NCBI GenBank assembly: GCA_900542165.1
Contig: UQMM01000002.1
Coordinates: 62,001-126,000 of the forward strand
From: an uncultured Collinsella sp.
GTDB lineage: Bacteria; Actinomycetota; Coriobacteriia; Coriobacteriales; Coriobacteriaceae
Reading direction: 5' to 3'
DNA: 64,000 nt
How positions within the stretch are numbered: position 1 is the first letter of the stretch; every line of letters starts with the position of its first letter. The translations under genes and the position numbers were made by a program. Below the pieces are notes generated by a model. It worked only from the letters and a program-made list of their open reading frames with translations, was not told where the DNA came from and searched no databases. This document shows, piece by piece, positions 48,152 to 56,478 of the stretch.

Positions 48152-48697
48152 ATGATGTGGTTTACCGCCGACCTGCACCTGGGCGATACGAATATCTTGC
48201 ACGACATGGATCGGCCGTTTGGCTCGGTCGAGGAGATGAATCGCAAGGTCATCGATGCCATCAATGAGTGTGTGGCTGCGGATGATCGCCTCTATATTTT
48301 GGGTGACTTTACCTATCGTTTGCCCCTGGCGGAGGCGGTGCGCCTGCGCGAGCGTATCGAATGCCAGAACGTGACGCTCATCCGTGGTAACCATGACGGC
48401 GACTGGGAAGATCCCGACGTACCGCAGATTTGGGAAGACGTGCGCGATTACCTGGAGATTGCTCCCGGCTATGCCAAGGGCCATCGTCTGGTTATGAGCC
48501 ACTACCCCATGCTCAGCTGGAACGGCAAGGCGCGTGGCGCCATTATGCTGCATGGGCATATCCACAGCAGGGGTGACCTCACCAACGCACGCAACCGCGA
48601 TCGCGAGCGTCCCATTTATCGCTACGATGTGGGCCTCGACGCCAACGACTACAAGCCCGTAAGCCGAGACCAGATCCTGAATTTCTTTGGACTGTAG
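48152..48697 (+). CDS. Calcineurin-like metallophosphoesterase
   Basis: A 181-residue protein with all metallophosphoesterase motifs: WFTADLHLGD, LYILGDFTY, TLIRGNHDGDW, VMSHYPML and IMLHGHIHSRG, which bind two metal ions. It resembles the YfcE-like small phosphoesterases that hydrolyse phosphodiesters or nucleotides. Start ambiguous: ATG 48137, 48152 or 48155; GAGGA lies before 48152. It follows the HIRAN and bipolar-protein genes by 66 bases. Confidence 0.87.
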   Translation: MMWFTADLHLGDTNILHDMDRPFGSVEEMNRKVIDAINECVAADDRLYILGDFTYRLPLAEAVRLRERIECQNVTLIRGNHDGDWEDPDVPQIWEDVRDYLEIAPGYAKGHRLVMSHYPMLSWNGKARGAIMLHGHIHSRGDLTNARNRDRERPIYRYDVGLDANDYKPVSRDQILNFFGL

Positions 48698-48705
48698 CTC
48701 GCAAA

Positions 48706-48738
48706 CCACCACAAAGGGGACAGGTACCTTTGTGGTGG
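48706..48738. repeat. AAAGGGGACAG-core hairpin, CCACCAC stem, copy 2
   Basis: CCACCACAAAGG (48706-48717) pairs perfectly with CCTTTGTGGTGG (48727-48738), loop GGACAGGTA. Eight bases after the phosphoesterase stop codon. The stem matches the hairpin at 13640. Confidence 0.8.
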
Positions 48739-48745
48739 CTCTGGC

Positions 48746-48777
48746 GCCGTTGCCATTATGGCAGCGGCGTCTTTTTT
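48746..48777 (+). terminator. Intrinsic terminator after the phosphoesterase gene
   Basis: GCCGTTGCC (48746-48754) pairs with GGCAGCGGC (48760-48768, one G-U pair), followed by GTCTTTTTT. Confidence 0.87.
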
Positions 48778-48835
48778 GTCCGTGCGGCGCGGTAGAGTGT
48801 AGGCGGTTGAAATTTACGTCCATCGAGGAGCTGCT

Positions 48836-50593
48836 ATGAACGAGATCAAGTGCCCGCATTGTGGCGAAGTTTTTAAGGTCGACGCATCCGGCTATGCGGA
48901 TATCGTCAAGCAAGTGCGCAATGCCGAGTTTTCGCGCGACCTGGATGAGCGTGTGAAGGCAGTCCAGCGCGAGGGTGAGCAGGCGCTGGAGCTTGAGCGC
49001 TCGCGTTCGACGGCTGCCTTGCAAAAGGCAGAGTCTCAGCGCAATGCTCAGCTTGCCGAGCAGAAGAACACTGCGGAGCAGAAGCTGGCACAAGAGGTTG
49101 CCAAGCGCGACGCTAAGCTTGCCGAGCTGCGCGCCAAGCTCGAAGGCGCTGCCGCAGAGCGCGAGAGTGCAAGTCAGCGCGCGGCGGTTGAGGCCCGTTC
49201 CGATGCTCAAAAGGAGAATGCCGAGCTTCAGCGCGAGATCGACAATTTGCGTGCGCAGCTGGAGCGCAAAGATGACGAAGCCAAGCTCGTCGAGTCAGCG
49301 ACGCGCAATGCCGCTCAAAACGATTTAGCTGCACGTGATGCTCAGATTGCTGAGCTGCAGGCCAGACTTGCCGCGGCGGACAAGGCCCAGGAAATGGCGC
49401 TTGCCGCCGCTGCGGCCGAGTCGCAGCGTGAGCTCGATGCCGCTCGCGGCGAGGCCGAGCGCGCGCTTGCTGACTACCGCGCGAAGGTACAAGAGAAGTT
49501 TTCCGCCGCAAAGGCACAGTCTGAGCAAGAGGCCGATGGTTTGCGTGCCCAGCTGCGCGAGCAGGAACTGATGGCAAAAATGAACCTTTCGGAGGCGGTC
49601 GCCGCCGCGGAGCGAGAGCGCGATGAGGCGCGTGCCAAACTGACGAGCGAGCTGGCGGTGCGCGATTCTCGCGAGGAACAGGCCAAGGCGGCACACGAGC
49701 TCGAGCTTGCGCAGGCCAAGCGCGCGAGCGATGACCTGATTCGCTACAAGGATGAAGAGATTGAGCGCCTTAAGGACATGAAGGTCCGCCTGTCCACCAA
49801 GATGGTGGGCGAGTCGCTCGAGCAGCACTGCGAGACCGAGTTTAACCGTCTGCGCATGACGGCATTTCCCAACGCGTACTTCGAGAAGGATAACGATGCG
49901 TCCGAGGGCACCAAGGGCGACTTTATCTTCCGCGAGTGCGACGCAAGCGGTAACGAGGTCATTTCGATTATGTTCGAGATGAAAAACGAGAACGACGAGA
50001 CCGCGACCAAGCATAAAAACGAGGACTTCTTTAAGAAACTCGATCACGATCGTCGCCAGAAAGGCTGTGAGTACGCGGTGCTCTGCACGTTGCTCGAACC
50101 CGAGAGCGAGCTTTACAACGCCGGCATCGTGGACGTGAGCTATCGCTACGAGAAGATGTACGTGATTCGCCCACAGTTCTTTATTCCCATGATCACGCTT
50201 CTTCGCAACGCCGCCATGGGTTCGCTGCGCTATAAGCAGGAGCTGGCGGAGTACAAACAGCAGAATATCGACGTCACGAACTTCGAAGCCAAGATGGAAA
50301 AGTTCAAGAATGATTTCGGTCGCAACTACGAGATCGCGAGCCGCAAGTTCCAAACGGCGATTGATGAGATCGACAAGACGATTAGCCATCTGCAGAAAAC
50401 CAAGGAGGCGTTGCTGTCCTCCGAGAACAATCTGCGCCTAGCCAACAAGAAGGCCGACGATCTTACCATTCGCAAGCTCACGTGGGGCAACAAGACCATG
50501 AAGGCCGCGTTTGACGAGGCGCGCGGGGCTGCGACAGAGACAAACGATGAGCCAGCCGAGGCGGATTCGTATGAGGTCGAGGATACCGAGTAG
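48836..50593 (+). CDS. DUF2130-domain protein with long coiled coil
   Basis: The 585-residue protein has an N-terminal zinc-finger-like CPHCGEVF (residues 6-13), a very long Ala/Glu/Gln-rich coiled coil from about 35 to 305, and a C-terminal DUF2130 domain starting LSTKMVGESLEQHCETEFNRLRMTAFPNAYFEKDNDASEGTKGDFIFRE and including IMFEMKNENDE and FFKKLDHDRRQKGCEYAVLCT. DUF2130 is predicted to have the PD-(D/E)XK restriction endonuclease-like fold: the GDFIF...FEMKNE pattern is D-x(n)-E-x-K. It may act on DNA ends; its cellular role is uncharacterised. An acidic tail ends the protein. Monocistronic between two terminators. Confidence 0.88.
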   Translation: MNEIKCPHCGEVFKVDASGYADIVKQVRNAEFSRDLDERVKAVQREGEQALELERSRSTAALQKAESQRNAQLAEQKNTAEQKLAQEVAKRDAKLAELRAKLEGAAAERESASQRAAVEARSDAQKENAELQREIDNLRAQLERKDDEAKLVESATRNAAQNDLAARDAQIAELQARLAAADKAQEMALAAAAAESQRELDAARGEAERALADYRAKVQEKFSAAKAQSEQEADGLRAQLREQELMAKMNLSEAVAAAERERDEARAKLTSELAVRDSREEQAKAAHELELAQAKRASDDLIRYKDEEIERLKDMKVRLSTKMVGESLEQHCETEFNRLRMTAFPNAYFEKDNDASEGTKGDFIFRECDASGNEVISIMFEMKNENDETATKHKNEDFFKKLDHDRRQKGCEYAVLCTLLEPESELYNAGIVDVSYRYEKMYVIRPQFFIPMITLLRNAAMGSLRYKQELAEYKQQNIDVTNFEAKMEKFKNDFGRNYEIASRKFQTAIDEIDKTISHLQKTKEALLSSENNLRLANKKADDLTIRKLTWGNKTMKAAFDEARGAATETNDEPAEADSYEVEDTE

Positions 50594-50613
50594 GGGATAG
50601 CGTATCGCGCAAA

Positions 50614-50651
50614 AAGCGGGGCCGCTGGCGATGTTGCCAGCGGCCCCGCTT
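50614..50651. terminator. Strong terminator between convergent genes
   Basis: AAGCGGGGCCGCTGGC (50614-50629) pairs perfectly with GCCAGCGGCCCCGCTT (50636-50651), with A and T residues flanking. It ends the DUF2130 transcript and the helicase transcript. Confidence 0.85.
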
Positions 50652-50673
50652 CGTTTCGTTCCAGTATGTTCGG

Positions 50674-53355
50674 CTAGTCCTCGAGCAGGTCCTCGATAAA
50701 GCCGACGCGGTAGTTTTTGAAGATGACCTCGCCGCCGTCTTGCGTGGCGTCCAGATCGACATCGCCCATGATGCCAAAATCGTGGTCGCCATCCTCGTCG
50801 GCAAAGATCTGGTGCACGTGCCACACGTGCGCGGTCTTCTCGTCGCTCTCGTCGATGGAAAACATCGCGGCGCTGCGGGCATCTCCGTCGGTGAGGATTT
50901 CCTCGTGCTGCTCGTGGTAAGCGTCGAGTGCTTTTTGCCAGCGGATCTCGCTCATGCCCCAGTCGTCGTCGAGCTCGCCCAGGTCGCGAACATGCTCGCG
51001 GGCGGCAAGGGCCACGCGGCGGAAGAGTGCGTTGCGCACCAGCAGCGTGCAGCCGCGGCGGTCCGCCACGACTTCGTCGATGCCCTGCGGCGGTGCGGCG
51101 TCGAGTGCAGCGGGGTTGCCGGCGTTCTCCCACTCGTCCACCAGGCTCGAGTCCACCGAACGCACCACAAAGCCCAGCCACGAGATGATGTCGCGCAGGC
51201 GCTCGTCGCGCTTCTCGATCGGTACGGTGCGATCGAGGGAACGGTAGGCCTCTGCCAGGTAGCGCAGTAAAATGCCCTCGGAGCGGGCGATGCCGAGCTT
51301 TTGAATGTAGCCCTTAAAATCGCTCGCGCTTTCCAGCATATCGCGCAGAACGCTCTTGGGAGAGAGCTGATAGTCGTTGGCCCAGGGCACTTCCTGGCAG
51401 TACTTGTCAAAAGCGGCGTCGAGCAAATCCTCGAGCGGCTTTTCGTACGTGACGTCTTGAATGCGCTCCAGGCGTTCCTCATATTCGACGCCGTCAGCCT
51501 TCATTTCGGCCATAGCGCGATCGCGTGCGGCGCGCTCCTGTGCGCGCAGCACCTGCTTGGGATCCTCGAGCGTTGCCTCGACCATCGAGATCAGATCCAT
51601 GGTATAGGTCTCGCTCTCGGGATCGAGCAGCTCCAACGCGGCAAGCAAAAACGGCGACAGCGGCTGGTCGAGTGCAAAGTCCTCGGGCAGATCGACCGTC
51701 AGCGCGTAGTCGATGTCTGGTGCAGCGTCGGCCGGAGCGTCGGGCGCGGACGGCACCTCGGTGCGCACGACGACGCCGGAGTCGATGAGCGTGGCGAAGA
51801 TCTCGTCGGCGCGAACCTCGAGCTTAGCTTTTTCCTCGGGAGTCTGCAGGCTCGTCTCGATGAGGTCGTGTACGCGGGCTCGGGCATCGCCGCCCTGCTC
51901 GACTACGCTAATCACCATGGAGTGTGTGATGCGAAGGCGCGGCTTGAGCGTTTCGGGCTGCGTCTCGATCAGGCGCTCAAAGGTCTGCTTATTCCAGGTG
52001 ACAAAGCCCTCGGGGGCCTTTTTCTTTTTAATCTTACGGAGCTTTTTGGGGTCGTCGCCCGCTTTGGCCATAAGCTTGGCATTCTCGATCTCGTGCTCGG
52101 GTGCCTCGGCGATCACCATGCCCTCGGTATCGAAGCCCGAGCGGCCGGCGCGACCGGCAATCTGATGGAACTCGCGGGCGCGCAGACGACGCATCTTGTA
52201 GCCATCGAACTTGGTGAGCGCGGTGAGCACCACGGTGTGGATGGGCACGTTGATGCCGACGCCGAGTGTGTCGGTGCCGCAAATGACGGGCAACAGGCCC
52301 TGCTGCGCCAGGCGCTCGACCAGTAGGCGATAGCGCGGCAACATGCCAGCATGGTGTACGCCGACGCCGCAGCCGAGCAAGCGCTTGAGAATCTTGCCGA
52401 AAGCCGTCGAGAAGCTCGTGCCCTTGGCTGCCTCCTTGATGGCCTCGCGCTGCTCCTTGCTGGCAATGCCAAAGTTGGCGAGGGATTGCGCCGTCGCAAG
52501 GGCGGCATCCTGGCTAAAGTGCACGATATAGAGCGGGGCCTCTCCACGGCGCATGGCGAGCTCGACGGTGCCCTCGAGCGAGGTTGTCACGTAGTCGTAG
52601 CTCAGCGGCACGGGGCGCGGGGCATCGACGACTAAGTCGCAGGTAGCGCCGGTGTGTTCCTCGAGTGAGGCGGCGATGGCAGTGACATCGCCGAGCGTGG
52701 CGCTCATGAGCATGAATTGCGTGTGAGGCAGGGTGAGCAGCGGCACCTGCCAGGCCCAACCGCGATCAGGGTCGGCAAAGTAGTGGAACTCGTCCATGGC
52801 GACGCAGCCAACATCGGCATCTTCGCCCTCGCGCAGTGCGTCGTTGGCAAGGATCTCTGCCGTGCAGCAGATGACGGGCGCCTTGGTGTTGATGTGCGTG
52901 TCGCCGGTGATCATACCGACATTATCGCGGCCGAGCACCTGCACAAGGTCGAAAAACTTCTCGCTGACCAGAGCCTTGATGGGGGCCGTGTAATAACAGC
53001 GCTTACCCTGCGCCATACCCATAAAGAGCATGCCCAGCGCGACGAGCGATTTACCCGATCCGGTCGGTGTGCCTAAAATGACGTGATCGCCGGCTGCCAG
53101 GTCCATGAGGGCCTCTTCTTGGTGATCCCACAGTTCAATGCCGCGGTCGCTTGTCCATTCAAAGAAGCGTTCGAAGGCCTGATCAGGCGTGAGCCATGGT
53201 TCGGGCTCACTGCCATCCTCGGGCTCCCACCAGGTGGGGGAGAGCGCACCGAGCGAGCCAAACTCGGCTTCGGTTCCCGTGCCGCCCGAGAATGAGCTGG
53301 CAGACCCGGCGCCGGAGACGGTGCTGGCGGTGGTATCTGTCGTGGTCTGTGCCAT
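50674..53355 (-). CDS. Ski2/Mtr4-like DEAD/DEAH-box RNA helicase (DUF3516 type)
   Basis: From ATG 53355 an 893-residue superfamily 2 helicase: a Ser/Thr-rich N-terminus (1-40), Walker A GTPTGSGKS at about 95-103, DEFHYF (motif II), MSATLGD (motif III), a DTLGVGINVPIHTVVLTAL and QIAGRAGRSGFDTEG segment (motifs V-VI). The C-terminal 450 residues match the DUF3516 extension of actinobacterial helicases, probably acting on RNA (the DExH class is Ski2-like). The track-long reading to 53526 crosses a 119-bp repeat and is rejected. trmB lies upstream on the same strand, separated by the repeat (region 53356-53663). Confidence 0.9.
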   Translation of the reverse strand: MAQTTTDTTASTVSGAGSASSFSGGTGTEAEFGSLGALSPTWWEPEDGSEPEPWLTPDQAFERFFEWTSDRGIELWDHQEEALMDLAAGDHVILGTPTGSGKSLVALGMLFMGMAQGKRCYYTAPIKALVSEKFFDLVQVLGRDNVGMITGDTHINTKAPVICCTAEILANDALREGEDADVGCVAMDEFHYFADPDRGWAWQVPLLTLPHTQFMLMSATLGDVTAIAASLEEHTGATCDLVVDAPRPVPLSYDYVTTSLEGTVELAMRRGEAPLYIVHFSQDAALATAQSLANFGIASKEQREAIKEAAKGTSFSTAFGKILKRLLGCGVGVHHAGMLPRYRLLVERLAQQGLLPVICGTDTLGVGINVPIHTVVLTALTKFDGYKMRRLRAREFHQIAGRAGRSGFDTEGMVIAEAPEHEIENAKLMAKAGDDPKKLRKIKKKKAPEGFVTWNKQTFERLIETQPETLKPRLRITHSMVISVVEQGGDARARVHDLIETSLQTPEEKAKLEVRADEIFATLIDSGVVVRTEVPSAPDAPADAAPDIDYALTVDLPEDFALDQPLSPFLLAALELLDPESETYTMDLISMVEATLEDPKQVLRAQERAARDRAMAEMKADGVEYEERLERIQDVTYEKPLEDLLDAAFDKYCQEVPWANDYQLSPKSVLRDMLESASDFKGYIQKLGIARSEGILLRYLAEAYRSLDRTVPIEKRDERLRDIISWLGFVVRSVDSSLVDEWENAGNPAALDAAPPQGIDEVVADRRGCTLLVRNALFRRVALAAREHVRDLGELDDDWGMSEIRWQKALDAYHEQHEEILTDGDARSAAMFSIDESDEKTAHVWHVHQIFADEDGDHDFGIMGDVDLDATQDGGEVIFKNYRVGFIEDLLED

Positions 53356-53478
53356 GTGTTTGCTTTCTCTCGCGTTTGTCCGCCAACTATTATGGCGTAG
53401 CGGCGGCGCGGGGTGCCAGCGCGCGAGAAAATGCAGGAAATGGGCGTTCTGCCCAGCCGTTTGGTGCAGTTGCCAGCT

Positions 53479-53596
53479 AAGTGAGTAGACTTTTTGCAAT
53501 ATCGCGAGCACATGGCTTTTGCGCAAGGGCTTTACCTGCGGTTTTAGTTTCGTTATGCGGGTTGTGCTTGGCTATTGCAAAATAGTCTACTCACTT
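53479..53596. repeat. AAGTGAGTAG element, copy 3
   Basis: Terminal repeats CTAAGTGAGTAGACTTTT (53477-53494) and AGTCTACTCACTTAG at the other end (53584-53598) enclose TTTACCTGCGGTTTT, the conserved centre of the other two copies. Core length 118 bases. It fills most of the 308-base gap between trmB and the helicase start. Interior otherwise diverges from copies 1 and 2, so it is an older or separate insertion. Confidence 0.85.
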
Positions 53597-53663
53597 AGGC
53601 TTGAGGGTCGTTCGTTGGTGCCTATTCGCGCTTGTTTGCCGGTATCGCGACCATCAGAAGCCC

Positions 53664-54503
53664 CTAGGACTCTTGCGGCAGGCGTTTCTTGCCCTTGCGG
53701 GCGCGGTTTCTAAAGTTCTCGACTGCCTCTTCCATGCCCAGAGGTACATAGGTGAGCTCATCGAGGTTATCGGGTAGGTAGCAGGCAAGACTTTGCTCCT
53801 GCACGCGGCCCGCCGCGAGCTGTTCATCGCTGGGCTGCGCGCCGGGTGTGGCGCAAATGCCATAGACGGCGGCGCCCATTTCGCGCGTGCGGCATTCATA
53901 TTCGGTCTCGGGATGCTCGGGATGATCGCGGCGGACGTCGTCACTTACCCAAAGCGTGTCGTAGCCTGCCGCGGCAAACTGCCCCAGGGCGTAGTCGCGC
54001 AATGGCTTGCTGTCGGTGCGCAGCGTGACGGTGGCACCGGCTGAAAAGAGCGGGCGGTAGAGCATCAGATGGTCGACATGGACGAGTCGTTTTTTGGCGT
54101 ACTTGGCCTTGGGCTGCGGCGTGGGAAAGTTGATGGTGATGGCATCGAGCTCGCCTGCGGCAAATAGCTGCGGCAGCGATGCAGCGCCTCGGGGCAGCAC
54201 AAGCGCATTGGGCAGCTCCTGCTCGCAGATTTTCTGTGCGGCATAGGCGATGCAGATGGGCTCCTGGTCCATACCGATAAAGAGCGTGTTTGGCTCGCGG
54301 GCTGCGCGCTCTACAAGGTACGTTCCCTTGCCACAGCCAAGATCCAGGTGAAGGTGCTCGAAGGGCTTGTTGCCTGCGGGCGCACAGGCCTTGCGCCAAT
54401 CTCCGACATAGGCCTCGGGGTTCGTCTCAATCGCATCGGCGTAGCGCTCCAGGCGCTCCTCGAGCACAAAGTTCTTAGGCGTGCGAACGTGGACGGCTCC
54501 CAT
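53664..54503 (-). CDS. trmB: tRNA (guanine-46-N7)-methyltransferase
   Basis: The 279-residue protein has a Rossmann core with LHLDLGCGKGTYLVERAAREPNTLFIGMDQEP at 51-82, KICEQELPNALVLPRGA, and AITINFPTPQPKAKYAKKRLVH at 121-142, then a TrmB-like end. The family signature is NFPDPWPK; here it reads NFPTPQPK, so the conserved Asp and Trp are replaced. The long C-terminal extension after residue 200 (GICATPGAQPSDEQLAAGRVQEQSLACY...) is unusual. It should make m7G46 in tRNA if active. AAGGAG precedes the ATG. Upstream on the same strand is the Trm9-like gene. Confidence 0.85.
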   Translation of the reverse strand: MGAVHVRTPKNFVLEERLERYADAIETNPEAYVGDWRKACAPAGNKPFEHLHLDLGCGKGTYLVERAAREPNTLFIGMDQEPICIAYAAQKICEQELPNALVLPRGAASLPQLFAAGELDAITINFPTPQPKAKYAKKRLVHVDHLMLYRPLFSAGATVTLRTDSKPLRDYALGQFAAAGYDTLWVSDDVRRDHPEHPETEYECRTREMGAAVYGICATPGAQPSDEQLAAGRVQEQSLACYLPDNLDELTYVPLGMEEAVENFRNRARKGKKRLPQES

Positions 54504-54621
54504 GAGGCTCCTTGGTCATAAGTATGGAACGCATAACTGCGCGTTCCGTCAATGGATTGAAAAAGGGTGGGCATAGTTTGCCCGAAAGATGCGGTGCGGC
54601 TCGGTGGCGAGTCGCCGATAC

Positions 54622-55494
54622 CTACAGGCGCTTGAGAATCACATAGCGGTTGAGATCGCCGCTGCGACCGTCAGCATGGAAGCGCTCAAGCTCGCGCACG
54701 GGGACCTCGCCGCTCTTGTAGAACGTACGCACGCCGCGCACCAGGTCGGTGATCTGCTGATCGTCAAAGTGATGGCAATAGCGGTAGGCGTGGCGGTCGT
54801 TTTGCCAGCCAATGAGGTGGTCGCCGGCTTCAAACTGCGCGGAATCGTAACCCTCAAACGGCGGGGTGAGCTCGGCGCGGGCTTCGGCACGAACGGCCTT
54901 GCGCGCCATGCGCTCGTCGTTCATAAACTCCCAAAAGCTGATTGCGATGATGCCGCCCGGGCGCGTCTGCCGCACCAGGGCGTCGAGCACGCGTACACGG
55001 TACTCGCACGACGGTACGTGGTGCATAAAGCCAAAACAGACCGAGATGTCGGCGAGCGGGGCGTCGAAAAGCACGTCGGGTGTCTCGGCGGGGTTGAGCT
55101 TCATAAGGGCGTCGAGCACATCGAGCTCCTGGAAGTGCAGGTTGGGAATGCGCAGCGCGTGGCCATGTGCATCGATGGCCAGGTCTTGGCACGAGTCGAC
55201 GCCATAGAACTCGAAGGGGCAGCTGGCATCTGCCGAGGGGTTTGCTCCGTCGACGCCCTTGGCGGCAAGTGCGCCGCCGGCGGCAAAGTTCTCGAATCGC
55301 ATATTGCCGCAGGCAAGATCGAAGACACGGACGGGATGCTCGATCGTGGCGACGTCGAGCTGCCCGAGCGCGATATCCATGGTGCGCACCCAGCCGGGCC
55401 ACGGGGCCTGGCGCGTATCGGAGAAGGAGGCGGAGTGCTCGCGATAGAACGTGTTGTTGAGCTGGATGAGCGATGAGGCGAAATCGCGGTTCAC
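54622..55494 (-). CDS. Trm9/ALKBH8-like class I methyltransferase
   Basis: From GTG 55494 (GGAGGG upstream; earlier readings to 55542 have no ribosome site) a 290-residue SAM-dependent methyltransferase: LIQLNNTFYREHSASFSDTRQAPWPGWVRTM at 9-39, SAM loop VRVFDLACGNMRFENF at 55-70, HHVPSCEYRVRVLDALVRQTRPGGIIAISFWEF, then HAYRYCHHFDDQQITDLV and a C-terminal NRYVILKRL. The order FS-x-TR-x-x-PWP, HHx...RPGG, RYxH matches yeast Trm9 and the ALKBH8 methyltransferase domain, which methylate cm5U34 in tRNA to mcm5U34. The alignment is by eye. Elp3, which makes cm5U34, is 2 kb away (57474). It precedes trmB. Confidence 0.65.
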   Translation of the reverse strand: MNRDFASSLIQLNNTFYREHSASFSDTRQAPWPGWVRTMDIALGQLDVATIEHPVRVFDLACGNMRFENFAAGGALAAKGVDGANPSADASCPFEFYGVDSCQDLAIDAHGHALRIPNLHFQELDVLDALMKLNPAETPDVLFDAPLADISVCFGFMHHVPSCEYRVRVLDALVRQTRPGGIIAISFWEFMNDERMARKAVRAEARAELTPPFEGYDSAQFEAGDHLIGWQNDRHAYRYCHHFDDQQITDLVRGVRTFYKSGEVPVRELERFHADGRSGDLNRYVILKRL

Positions 55495-55761
55495 GGCGCG
55501 GAACTCCCTCCGTTGGCGGTGCGGAATAAACAGTACGACCATACTACCGTTAACGCCGCAACGGGGACAACCAAGCTACGGGTCATTGCTTTGTTTGGAC
55601 ACATTTCCGCAGCTCATATGCACCCGCAACCGCCGGTTGTCAAAAATCTCACTAGAATAGGTGGCATGCTTTTGGCGGTGGCGGATAGATTTTTAACTGT
55701 GCAAGGCGCCTTAAGAACAAAAGCGGTCCGGCGGCACGGCTGGCATCACATAGGAGGAACC

Positions 55762-56478
55762 ATGAATGTAGAAACTGCGCAGCGGCTCGCCGACCTTCGC
55801 CGCAGCAAAGGCTTTAGCCAAGAAGGGCTGGCGCGAAAGCTGGGGCTGTCGCGTCAGGCGGTCAGTAAGTGGGAGCGCGCGGAGAGCTCGCCCGATACTG
55901 AGAACTTGATCTCGCTTGCCAAGCTCTATGGCGTGAGCCTGGACGAGTTGCTCAATCCGAGCGACGAGATCGAGGACGATATCGAATTTGAGAACGAGGA
56001 CCGCGCCCGTCAGCGCGAGGCCGAAGCGGCAGAGCGTGCTCGCACCCATGAGGCGGCGGCACGTGCCACCGAGGCGGCAACACAGGCGAGTGATGCCGCC
56101 GCCAAGGCGGCGCAAGCGGCAAGCTGGAGTGCGCAGGCCGCCAATGCTGCTACGGCGCAGGCGACGAGTGGCGGCGCAGTTGGCTCGATTCCGGTGAAGG
56201 GCCCGTTCCAGTCGTTCCCGTATTGGGCCGTGTGTTGGCTGCTGTTCTTTTTGCTGATGTTCCCGTTTGGTGCCGGCCCCTTTGCCGCGCTGATCTTCTT
56301 TACGATTCCCATTTATCACTGGGTGGCGCGTGCGCTCGATGGCGATTGGGCGCGTGGGAATATCCAGGTTGGTCCGGCGCCGGTGACAACTAGGGCTCAG
56401 AATGTTTCCGCTTCGGTTGATGCTGACGTGGCTACCGCGACCACCGCTGAGCCGATTGCCAAAGAGGGTGATGAATGA
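55762..56478 (+). CDS. XRE-family regulator with membrane-spanning C-terminus
   Basis: From ATG 55762 (GGAGG upstream) a 238-residue protein: XRE helix-turn-helix MNVETAQRLADLRRSKGFSQEGLARKLGLSRQAVSKWERAESSPDTENLISLAKLYGVSLDELL at 1-64, an Ala/Arg-rich helix (about 85-140, RARQREAEAAERARTHEAAARAT...), then two hydrophobic segments (PYWAVCWLLFFLLMFPFGAGPFAALIFFTIPIYHW) that anchor it in the membrane. Such membrane-bound XRE proteins regulate neighbouring envelope-stress genes. It overlaps the DUF4097 gene by four bases (ATGA), so the two are translationally coupled. Confidence 0.85.
   Translation: MNVETAQRLADLRRSKGFSQEGLARKLGLSRQAVSKWERAESSPDTENLISLAKLYGVSLDELLNPSDEIEDDIEFENEDRARQREAEAAERARTHEAAARATEAATQASDAAAKAAQAASWSAQAANAATAQATSGGAVGSIPVKGPFQSFPYWAVCWLLFFLLMFPFGAGPFAALIFFTIPIYHWVARALDGDWARGNIQVGPAPVTTRAQNVSASVDADVATATTAEPIAKEGDE

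Noticed and set aside
50674..53526. Longer helicase start inside the 119-bp element
   Set aside because: The extra 57 codons come from the repeat and untranslated DNA; ATG 53355 begins a typical Ser/Thr-rich N-terminus.
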